In this document: in pieces, positions 54,690 to 64,000 of the stretch
Layout of the letters: every line of letters begins with the position of its first letter
How positions within the stretch are numbered: the stretch's first letter is position 1
Source: Cristatella mucedo
Taxonomy: Eukaryota; Bryozoa; Phylactolaemata; Cristatellidae
Assembly (NCBI GenBank): GCA_009760855.2
Contig: WPIO01000074.1
Span: forward strand, 1,082,501-1,146,500
DNA length: 64,000 bases
Direction of reading: 5' to 3'
Position numbers and translations under genes: made by a program
The notes under the pieces: generated by a model
What the model was told of the DNA's origin: nothing
Database searches by the model: none
The model's input: only the letters and a program-made list of their open reading frames with translations

Positions 54690-55095
54690 CAGTCCGATGT
54701 TTGCCGCCCAATCATCTTCCCAGGCCAACGAGAGTGCTTTCCCGCACGCTGTGCTGAATATCTGTCAAACTTGGTTGACAACAAATGTCCTCGAGAGCCA
54801 CTGGCGGCCCCCCGGTCGCTTGCTAGCTTCATGTGCAACGATCCCTGAAACAGCATGCGTCAGGATTGTTGACAGCGCCTTCGGTCTGTTTGCTTTAAAC
54901 GAGACGTGGCCGATGTCTACTAACTGCCCAACAAGCCGAACCGACTCCACCCTCGACGGGCTTATATTTTTTTCTCGCATGCACCCGGATCTATTTAGAT
55001 TTGTAGAGGAATGGCCGCCTGTCACTAGTCACCCGCTGACTCGCACATTCCCTGGAAGTTGCCTTGTGAATCTCTCGTTTCGACGAGCTCCAATT
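54690..55095 (+). mobile_element. LINE-A-like endonuclease fragment
   Basis: The plus frame (54697-55098) resembles the end of a LINE endonuclease domain: NCPTSRTDSTLDGLIFFSR followed by DLFRFVEEWPPVTSH. This corresponds to the PTRxxxTLD…DLF…PPxxSDH pattern. The key SDH is altered to SHP. It is degenerate. Confidence 0.5.
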
Positions 55096-55790
55096 TAACG
55101 CACGTGGCCAAGGTGGCTGCACTTGTAAGCTCCGCCCCCTCGCACCCCAGTTTCCCGCCTCTTCCGCTCCACCTCCTCGCTAGGAGACGAAACATTCTCA
55201 TTTTCAGCTTTTTTAAGTTTCTTTCTGAATCGATGTTCAAAAAGCGAAACCTTCATCGCAGTTGGGGATATCAACGTTTATTTCTATGGCCCAAGTGAGC
55301 ACCCTTGTGGCAAATATTTTCTGTACGTCATTCAATTTATCTCGATTTATCGGCTAACGCATTTATTTTATTTATTTATTTATTGGCTAATGCATTTAAT
55401 TTATCGGCTAACTCATCTCCAAAGCCACTTACTCTACCACGATAGTTGGAGGTGGAACCCTGTGAAGCCACTAGACATCTCTTGGAAGGCGTTTAATGTG
55501 GAAATGGACGTCATAATAAAAACATAATACCATTATTATTATCAAGTTGTTTTTATAACTTCCTAAGAGAACTAAATGTCTATACTTTATAACTCCTAAA
55601 AAACAATGGTTAGCTGCAGAGCTGTGTACCAACTATTTTACAACTATTTACTAATAAATATGTAATATTAAATACATACTATTAAATATTTAGTACCAGC
55701 GTTTCTAGCTCGGTAGGTAGATAGTGATTAATGAGTTATAAAAGAGTAAAGGGGATTCACTTAAATACCAGCGTGGTTGTGCTATATGCT
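55096..55790. other. No gene recognised; (TTTA)n
   Basis: A TTTATTTATTTATTTATTGG repeat at about 55362 and several ATTATCGGCTAA-type duplications. No exon. Confidence 0.35.
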
Positions 55791-55794
55791 AGTT

Positions 55795-55935
55795 TGGCCC
55801 GATGGCTAAGGTGCAGGCCGCGACCACGGTCAAGGTGAATGCATTCGCTGGCCGAGGTCGTGGGTTTGAGCCCCGTGGTATTTTTAAATCGTCTGATTAG
55901 AGATGAACTTCTCGCAGGGCATTGTAAAACTGAAT
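55795..55935 (+). mobile_element. SINE-2
   Basis: The head TTTGGCCCGATGGCTAAGGT, B-box GGTCGTGGGTTTGAGCCCC and tail CTGATTAGAGATGAACTTCT are present. The head has a tandem 15-20 bp duplication (GGTCAAGGTGAATGCATTCG). Confidence 0.6.
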
Positions 55936-56454
55936 TTTAAAAACAAACTGTATTTCTGTGTAAGCAGGCCTGAATTTTGCAATGTTGATGTACCTATTAG
56001 AACCAAAAATTGGATTGCTCCAATCGCGACCATAAGTTCAATCTTTCCTAGAGCGATATTCATTTTTTCCGGCAGACTTGCAATATTTCAGGTCTAGACA
56101 AGTGGAAGCGTTTCACAGGAATCAAGGAGAAACTATGGTAATATATGGCTTTAGTAGTTTTCCTGATAAGTAAAGAGAGAAAATGTAACTTTATTAGTTA
56201 AGCTTAATATACGTACACAAGCGCTCAAAAGTATGGTTTGTAAATTGTTGTGAGTGAAGTAGCAAATTAAAAAGTTCAAATGATAGTCATATCTGTAACA
56301 AACGTTTCCAGTGCAGCTTCGCAGAATAAGAGCAGTATAAGTCAGACTTGGAGCAGTAATGAGTTCACTTCAATCCTAAGTATACAACTACGTTTAATGG
56401 AAAATAGGCCCCGGAGCTTACATCGACCAATATTTGGATCCGCATAGAGTTTTT

Positions 56455-57340
56455 GGAATAACAATAATAATAAATATGATAGATTTTCTTTATCGCACCA
56501 TCAGAGAGCTCAATCTCTTTCTAGGTAGTTTGCATTTGCTGCAAAAGAAGCACGACCAATCGAACGACTTCTGGGAGCATCGCTCAATAAGCAAATGATT
56601 AGGAGTGACATGAAAGGGTCAGCATGCAAGTGTGGTTGGTGGCAGCATACACAATGTCAGCATGCATGAGCACATACGGGACGACAGGACTCACTCGCTG
56701 TTGTGATAAAACGATCTGCTTATAACTTCTTTTCAAATGTGGTCGAGTCCGGGGATGTGTGTCGCAAATCGGAAGTAAGTTCCAAGCTATGGGAGCATGC
56801 GAACTCAAGGCAAGGTATCCACAGGATTTGAGGTTCGTGCGGCGTATATGTAAGCGAATTAATTCTGAAAAACGAGGGGTACGGTGCTTACCCTCTTGTT
56901 AGAGTTGATCTGATAGGTTGGCTAGAGCCAAAGACTGCAAGGAACCTGAAAGTGATTGACAAAACCTCGAATTCAATGCTTTTCTTGACTGAGAGCCAAA
57001 GTAGGTTGGCGAGGAGTAGTGTGATTTTCCAACTGCGAAGCTCAAGACGGACCAGCCCAACTGCAGAATTTCGCACAAGCTGTAAGAGCATAATTGCAAA
57101 CGCCAGTAGACAAGCAAACAGCGAGTTACAAAAGTCGAGAAGGGATGCCAATAATGCATTTGCGAATTTAGATGTGGTGTCCCTGTCTAAAAAAAAGCTT
57201 GAACTTTAGCAACGTTACGTAGCTAAAACTACGCCGATTTTACTTCGGAGCTGATGCAGCAGTCTAATAAAAGGTCACTTTGGAGCATGGCACCTAGATT
57301 ACGTGCACATTTAACAGGACGTATGTAGTATGTGATACTT
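56455..57340 (-). mobile_element. LINE-A 3' half, degenerate
   Basis: (AATA)n then TCGCACCATCAGAGAGCTCA, TGACATGAAAGGGTCAGCAT and minus frames at 56888-57159 corresponding to LDFCNSL--LPACAI and QLVQNSAARLVCRE. Stops and shifts throughout. Confidence 0.75.
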
Positions 57341-58040
57341 GGGTAGATTCGAACATAGCAGGGTGTATTTTTACACGTGGAATTTTATATTGGCCTTTGT
57401 GGACGGCAATAAATTCCTACCATAAATCTCAAACCGATAACAGATCGGAAGGTAATATTTTCAATGTTCATCATTATTATGTTAACTAGGAGAAATATAT
57501 TTCTTAACTAAATCCGCAGGTTGGTGGACAGTGTTTTCCTCAGTGATTAATTCTGCAGCCCTTGAGCAAGCAAGCATAACGGTGAGTATTTCCTCATAAT
57601 TCTTTAACAATGCTAGCATGTCCTATTTCTTGAACGACTAAAGCCGAAGTTGTGCAAGCTAACGGCTTAAGGGGCCAGAGATAATTGTATCTGTGCATGG
57701 GCATAGATCATTGCATTTTCTTCATGCGCGACCTATGCACGTTGATTAAATAGAACCTTTTTGAATTGGATTTAAACCCAAACAAATCCATATAGCTTTC
57801 AATAAAAAGTAACTAGTGAACATTTATATATCGACCGTTGGTTTAATTTAGAAAATGAGCATCCTTTTAGTAAACGATTCATCACAAATATGTATAAACA
57901 GATTATAGGATTTCCCTTTAAAGCAAATGCCATATTTGCATCAATATGTATTCTACTTTAAGACATCAAATTGTCTCTCTTTAGCAAGGATTTAATAAAT
58001 AAGGTAGCTCTTTGAGATAAGATAAATTTGATCAATTACC
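57341..58040. other. AT-rich spacer with one possible plus-strand micro-exon
   Basis: 57519-57580 on the plus strand has an acceptor AACTAAATCCGCAG and donor GTGAGT with an open phase-1 frame (WWTVFSSVINSAALEQASIT). It could be a chance event. Nothing else is recognised. Confidence 0.25.
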
Positions 58041-58048
58041 TTACTTAC

Positions 58049-58447
58049 GAGTTGGCTCAATGAGCACTTGAAGATTCCTTGTAATGGTGTAATTCCCGTA
58101 ATTCGACAGATCGATAGAAAATTTGCCTTCCATGCTTTCATGAAGACTAGGTAGCTTCCATGCAAGCTTTACATCAAAATAATCACTTGCCGCCGGACTG
58201 TGCCTTGTGCAATTGACATCTAATTTGTCAACCATAGCTTTTCTTTGTTTTTGAAAAGAACTTTTGCCACAGCTGCTAGAATTAAACTTCCCAATGAATA
58301 GCAGTAGAGTGGAATTTCTTCTCATCTGCTTATACGCCGATAATACCAGCAATGAACTTAGTTGAGTACCTTCAATAACCACAGTGCGGTGACTGCCGAT
58401 ATAATCGTGCAAGATTTCCGGTCTGACTTTAAACTGTTGCCCACAAA
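58049..58447 (-). CDS. V-like Ig-type exon (133 codons, phase 1-1), gene C
   Basis: Acceptor CATTCATTTGCAG and donor GTAAGT, both phase 1, bound an open frame starting CGQQFKVRPEILHDYIG. It aligns in layout with 48020-48403: KSSF, then a Cys in NCTR versus TCNR, then DYFDVKL versus AYVSVTV, then a NLQVLIE versus NFSVVLQ end. The F-strand Cys is missing (SIDLSNYGNYT), so the core disulfide may be lost or moved. N-glycosylation sites occur at NST, NSS, NCT and NYT. It is probably the first domain of another receptor gene upstream of gene B; its partners were not found. Confidence 0.55.
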
Positions 58448-60130
58448 CTGCAAATGAATGGCAAATGCAGCCGAGCAATCGCGGATAACTTATCACGAGA
58501 TCGTCATAAATAGTTACTGTGTCAGAACACGTTTTTGAATGCAAATGTTTCCTGTATGCATGTGATTTCCAGTACAATCTTTGCATGCCGATGACTAGGC
58601 AGTCGAGAGGCAATTAGTAATTCCTCTGCTGCGGCACGTGAGCTAGAGAAGCAGGCTCAGGTCACGTTAACCTGGCCTCCTGTATTTACTATGTAATATG
58701 CAGAGAGCGACATTTAAATCGTGCACCAAGACTGACTACCTGATGCTCTACGGCTGCTGCTTTAAAGTTGATATTGTAATGTTTACCAAGTGGCCAAGTA
58801 TCCAGAAGCCTGAGTACTATTTTCTCGGAGTGACAAACGAGGCAAAGTATACCATCTTATGTTTTCTTTAATCTAAATAATTAATGGTAGAAATCAGACT
58901 ATAAAATCAGAAATGGCGTTTCTTAATGTAAAGTTGCATAATTTTCTTGCTGGCGCACTTCATTGTGGTATCGAAAACCCGCAAACCCTCGAGGATTGGT
59001 TGAATAGCTACAAAGCCCCGACCAGCAGCACGTTCTCGGTTTATTAGACAACTCCGTAAGTGGGCTAAACACTGAAAAATTAAAAAAATTAATTTGCGCA
59101 GACTTTTGCCAATCCAGGGATGAAATTATTATTTTAGCCAGAATTTCATCCCGAGCTATTTCTATTCTAATCTAAAACAGCGTGATCTAGTCGGACTGAT
59201 TACAAAGATCATGTTTAGGAATACTAGATATGACAACCTTTTCGGAAACAAAATATATTTACATTAATAGTTTACAGCGACCTATACTGAGTAAATCTCT
59301 AGTCATAAGCTTTAAAACCGGGGTTGCACAAGTAGCCATAGCCAATAGTCCAAAACTCGTAACGTATCTCGCCTGAGTGGGCTAGCAAAATAACCTACGT
59401 ATGGCACTGAAACCATTGTAAAAATAAGGTAAAAGTAGAAATAAAAATGCAGATAGAAATAACGCAATTTCCAGCCAGCTCTTCAGCCGTTCCCCTGTGG
59501 GTTGGAAAGATTCATCAAGTTTTTCATATGCAAGCTCTCAAAATATGCAAAAAAGTAGCGGAATTCAAAAGGCTCATCAAAAGTCACTTCTCCATTGCCC
59601 CTTATTACGAACAGAATAGGTTTTTAGCATGCAATCACATAGGCGACATTTCACTGAGACAGAGCACAATTTGTAAGGAACGAGTTACTTTTCAGTTCTT
59701 GTAAATGTATTCGTACCCGAATCACAAATCATCATCTAGAGCCCTTTCTTTGATCGCACGGACTTTGCTTTATGTTTGAAGCTTGTTTACTTCTAGATTA
59801 AGTCGTCTAGTAGTCTAAAGTGAATATTAGCATAGAATATACGAATGCAGCATTAGATAATATAACAATATCACGTCATTCATTTGCATGGCACTCTGAG
59901 AGAAATTAGTCTCCGCCCAAACAGTTCGCATTTGCTGCTGCGCTTAAACTCATGAGTTTGATCGTCAAAGGCAGTTGCCTTGACCTCGGTCGTCAATGAG
60001 AGCAGCTTAACTCGTTGGCTAAATACGGCCGCAATATTTGACTGCAATTAAAATTGCAGTTGGTCTCCGTGGGACGCTTAATGAAGAGTCAATAACCATT
60101 ACCAAGAAGCAAAGATTATTTCTAAATAAA
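58448..60130. other. No gene recognised
   Basis: AT-rich sequence. A short inverted match (CAGGGATGAAATTATTATTT with AATTTCATCCCGAG) lies near 59115-59155. Possible LINE-A remnant near 59890. The frame at 59447-59704 is unsupported. Confidence 0.35.
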
Positions 60131-60134
60131 CTTC

Positions 60135-62160
60135 ATCTCATAATAATAATAATAATAACAATAATGTACTTGATAAAGCGCCCTCAGAGAACTTAATCTC
60201 TTTCTAGGCGCTTTACATTTGCTGCAAAGGGAAATGCAATTAAATGGTAAGTAAAATCATGCTTGAAAAACATACAAAACGAATAACATGGTTAGGGGTG
60301 ACATGCACAGGGTTAGCATGCAAATTTGGTTAGTGGCAGCATGCACAGTGTCAGCTCGCATAAGCACGTGAAGGACGAATCACAGGGACCCACTAAATGC
60401 TGTCCTAAATAGGTGTATTTCTAAGTTCCTTTTAAATGTGGCCAGGTCAGGGGATGTTTTGACACAGGTCGGGAGGGAGTTCCAGGCTTTGGGAGCATAC
60501 AAACTAAATGCACGGTCTCCAAAGGATTTGAGGTTTGTACGAGGTATTTCTAGACTGTTGGATTCTGAAAAGCGGGTGGTACGATGCTTGGCCTGATGGG
60601 GGAGTATGTCGGAGAGATAGGCTGGAGCCATAGAATAAAGGGACCTAAAAGTGAGCGACAAAACCTTGAAGTCAATACGTTGCTTGACTGGTAGCCAGTG
60701 CAGGTCGGCGAGAAGTGGAGTAACGTGGCAACTGCGACGCTCACGACAGACAAGCCTAGCTGCAGAGTTTTGCACCAGCTGCAATCACCTGATCGCACAT
60801 GCTGGTAGGCCAGTAAGCAGTGAGTTGCAGAAGTCGAGACGAGATGTCACAAATGCATGGACCAACTTAGATGTGGTATCCTTATCTAAACAAGACCGAA
60901 TTTTAGCAATATTATGAAGCTGAAAATAGGCAGATTTGACCGTGGGGCTGATATGGTCGTCTAACGAGAGTTCGGAATATGACACCTAGATTGCGAGCTG
61001 ATTCGACAGGAGACATGCAGGCGGAGCCCATTTTGAGCGTCAGCCTTTCCAATTTCTGAATCACACTGGGTTTGCCCATAACTAGTAAGTTAGTTTTGTC
61101 ATCGTTTAGTTTTAGAAAATGTACTGCCATCCATGTGTGGACGTTATCAATGCATGCAGCAAGTGAGTTTAGAGAATTTGAGGTGCTCGAAGGCTGGGAG
61201 GGATCAAAGGAAAGGTACAACTGAGTTTCATCCGCATAGAAGTGAAAGCCTAGATTGTGCTTGGCAATCACATCAGCAAGAGGGAGAGTGTAAACCGTGA
61301 AAAGAACCGGACCATGCACGGAGCCATGAGGTACTCCATATTTCAGAGGTACCTCAGATGATCTTTGTCCATTCACGTCAATACTCTGGAGTCTCCCACT
61401 GAGATAGGATCTGAACCACTACAGAGCAGTGCCAGTGATGCCCAGGCGAGATGAGAGGCGCTGTAGAAGAACTTTGTGATCGATGGTGTCAAAAGCTGCC
61501 GACAGATCGAGAAAAACAAGCAGAGACACTCTACCCATGTCTGCATTCCTAAGTAGGTCGTTGTATACCCGAAGCAATGCTGACTCTGTGGAGTGATTAG
61601 CTCTAAAGCCAGACTGGAACTTACTAGCAAGGTGTGAGGTTTCGATATATGAGTTTAGCTGGTCTGCCACGACCCGTTCCAGTGTCTTTGATAGAAATGG
61701 TAGAAGGGAGACTGGGCTGTAGTTGCTCAAGTTCTCTTGGTCTAGTGTTGCTTTCTTGAGGAGAGGCCTGACTACAGCATTTTTGAAAGGTGCTGGGACA
61801 TGACCTGAGGCTAATGACATATTAATTATGTTAGTTATGCTTGGCAGCAGCAGATCAATGCAACGTACGAGCAGGGCATTAGGAATAGGGTCCAGAGGAC
61901 TTGTTGTCTTCTTTGATTGCGATACGAACTTTAGGACTAGATCACTAGTGACCTGCTTAAATGTAGACATTGGGGTGCAGCCAGGAACCGAGCAACAGCA
62001 TTCTAGTGGGTAGGTTGTCATCGCAGGGATTGATTCCCTGATCTTGTCTATCTTCTACACAAAGAATCGAGAGAAGCGATCGACTAGATCATCACAAGGA
62101 TCATCAGGTAAGGAGCTAATCTGGGAATGGTTGAGGAGATGGTTTATTGTCAACATCAGC
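60135..62160 (-). mobile_element. LINE-A (L2/CR1-type), reverse transcriptase to 3' end
   Basis: The longest LINE-A copy. In minus order: LDPIPNALLVRCIDLLLPSI, FRANHSTESALL, VFLDLSAAFDTIDHKVLL (first catalytic Asp), GVPHGSVHGPVLF, FYADETQLYLSF, FLKLNDDKTNLLVMG, then AARLVCRERR, LHWLPVKQR, APKAWNSLPT and a 3' UTR ending in (ATT)n at 60138. Frames change at about 61420-61376, 60950 and 60785. The second metal-binding Asp of YADD reads Glu. The endonuclease domain is absent, so it is 5'-truncated and inactive. Confidence 0.9.
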
Positions 62161-62199
62161 ATCACTAAAAGGCTATTTCATTAGGAAACTTAATTTGTG

Positions 62200-62320
62200 C
62201 ACAGCTGATGGATTGAATATTGGCAATCGCGCTTCCTTTGCTGTAAATGTATAGCGCCTAGAAAGATATTGAGTGCTCTGCGAGCCCTTTACAAGCGTGT
62301 CACTTTTATTATTATATTCA
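62200..62320 (+). mobile_element. LINE-A 3' tail
   Basis: TAGCGCCTAGAAAGATATTG, AGTGCTCTGCGAGCCCTTTA and ATT-rich end. Confidence 0.65.
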
Positions 62321-63465
62321 TGGCTAAACTAAGGTTGGCGGTAAAAGACAAGCAAAAAACTCAAATTCCATTGCTCTTTAAGTTTTCTAAAGCTAGACTT
62401 GCTTTGTGTGCATATTTAAAATAATCTTCCAGACATTTGCACAGAGTTAAATTCAATTTTTCTGGTAACTGTTGCAAATTCCTCATAGAAAAAGCTCTCT
62501 ATTGTATTCAGCTGGTGCTCTACTCAGAAAGTGTGGTTATCTTTCATTTCAATAGCAATTAGTGGCAATTACTGACGCTTTGACCTGATAGATTTTCGGG
62601 AGACACTATAAAAGCTTGGGAAGGCATGGACGGGCACTTAAGATAGCACGGTACCTAGAATGATAGTTCCTTTTCAAGAGCCTGCATTAACCTGTTAGGC
62701 ACCCTTAGAAGGCTCCAAATGAAGCAGCAATACTAAGGTACATGTTATGGAAATACGTGTGACTTCTTTCAGGGTAACTATTTTCTAGCACATTAGTTAA
62801 AATGGCTTAGAATAAAGCTCGTCGAAATTTTATTGATAAATTGCCAAATTGCAATATGCAAAAATCTCTCAAAAGTTTGTTAGGAGAAATAAAATAAGGT
62901 CTGTGAGGACCAGGTGCAATTTAACTCATTTCTAAACATTGTCAAATCAATTTGGCGCATCAACGTCATGCGATTGTATCGCTCAAGATTTCAGAGCCAA
63001 AGATCCTGAGAGCATAATTACCAAAAACTTTGAGGCTCGTCAGAGGCACACCCGAATGACCTTTGTCTCATACCTAGGTTGTGCGATGGCATGAGTGTCA
63101 GATAGAGTAACAAACTAAGAGCATGAAATTACCCAGACATTTTCCAAACTAAATCTTGTAAGTGTGAACATGTTTTTCTACTTATTCGGAATAAAAGGCG
63201 TCAATCATAAACGTTTGTATGAGGGCACTATGGTTAATTATTTAACCTCAAGACTAAACATGTAATTTTAGTAAAGTGAAATCACACAAAGGACACCCGA
63301 ATTATTCTACTGCAATCTCAAAATAGATATGTCAGCCATGTTAAAGTCTCTTGTAACCTTCAGTAACGGTGAATCTATAAACTGAGGCATTTAGGTTTCA
63401 AGATTGAAATAAGTTTAGTTAGTAAATACATATCGCTCAACGTTGAGATTACTTCATTTACAAAC
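62321..63465. other. No gene recognised
   Basis: AT-rich sequence without a convincing exon or repeat. Confidence 0.3.
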
Positions 63466-63469
63466 GAAT

Positions 63470-63960
63470 GCGTACCGAAAGCCGGTTAGGCTGTGAGCGA
63501 GTTATGCAAAATTCTCCAGCCTAATACTCACATAGTCTTTGTGGCTTTTTGGAGTAACAGACTGAGATGCAGACACACACAGATACAGAAATACTGATAC
63601 GGACGCGGATACGGGTACGGGTATGGACATGGACACGGGTACGGAAACGGACATGCAGATAAGATGCCATGCAGCTTAGTTTTCCTTAGCTCACTAAAAG
63701 CCTGTGCGGCTCTCGGTGCGCATGAGGTAGCCTTCACAGACTTCCCCACATGCGGAAAAGAGGAAGTGATTAGCGTGGCCATGAGTCAGGAGGGCAATCG
63801 AGGAAGTGAGTTGCCCGAAATTGGCAAGTACAGACGGCAGGGAAGGATGTGTCATAGTCGGCAGGGAAGGACGCGGCTTTGTGAGCGTCGCAGGAATTAG
63901 TGCTACAGTCGAAGACTTGCCCAGCAAGGGGTTGCCTCGCCAACGTTCTTCATGCGTCGG
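63470..63960 (-). mobile_element. LINE-B 3' fragment with internal repeat
   Basis: GCGTACCGAAAGCCGGTTAG, CTCACATAGTCTTTGTGGCT and GCATGAGGTAGCCTTCACAG resemble the LINE-B 3' UTR, apparently two partial copies. Between them lies a roughly 6-bp repeat (GGGTACGGGTATGGACATGG) at 63595-63655. Confidence 0.5.
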
Positions 63961-64000
63961 TGTAGAGCAGCTGATTAATTGCAGCTCCTCGCGGAGGACC

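Noticed and set aside
54765-55025. Minus-strand ORF as a gene
   Set aside because: The plus frame of the same stretch resembles a LINE endonuclease end, so the minus frame is a shadow.
60380-60784. Separate host gene with a conserved ORF
   Set aside because: It is the C-terminal part of the LINE-A reverse transcriptase, repeated at several places in the window.

Overview
This is nuclear DNA from an animal, most likely an invertebrate. It has short coding exons with GT-AG introns, phase-1 immunoglobulin (Ig) exons, L2/CR1-type LINEs, two tRNA-derived SINE families, many microsatellites and GC-rich (CpG-island-like) blocks in AT-richer DNA. The species cannot be named from the sequence. Exon calls are by eye from splice sites, reading frame and composition; nothing was searched against a database.

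Left part (1-12.3 kb): three units of a tandem segmental duplication. Each has a TATA-type promoter, a two-exon gene for a small secreted Ala/Asp-rich acidic protein, a conserved 3' flank and a tRNA-type SINE. Unit 1 (CDS 588-1492) and unit 3 (CDS 9931-10756) are intact. Unit 2 (3560-4219) is a pseudogene, and its 3' half is replaced by a 3-kb AT-rich insertion (4220-7205). That insertion looks like a decayed Polinton/Maverick-like virus-type element with a broken retroviral-type integrase, a two-membrane-helix protein, a CxxC zinc-ribbon ORF and a fiber-like fragment. A fourth, shorter and basic relative of the secreted family lies alone on the minus strand at 21211-21712, with the same exon phase and a related C-terminus.

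Middle (12.3-29 kb): repeats, a 284-bp foldback element, several near-perfect palindromes, a 500-bp CA-rich tract, LINE-A fragments and GC-rich blocks with few convincing genes.

Right part (29-59 kb): pieces of a minus-strand family of Ig-domain membrane receptors. There are Ig-type exons at 58049-58447, 48020-48403, 47593-47886 and 43480-43773, all phase 1-1. Two related transmembrane-plus-tail terminal exons lie at 41046-41308 and 29634-29931. Between them are several small open exons, most readable from a phase-0 acceptor and carrying tyrosine motifs, that look like alternative cytoplasmic tails. The simplest reading is at least two or three tandem receptor genes with a choice of signalling tails. 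The Ig and TM exons are well supported; the individual tail exons are tentative. LINE copies of two families (A, ending in ATT repeats; B, with a TGTAA-type tail) interrupt this region and fill the right end, including a 2-kb reverse-transcriptase copy at 60135-62160.
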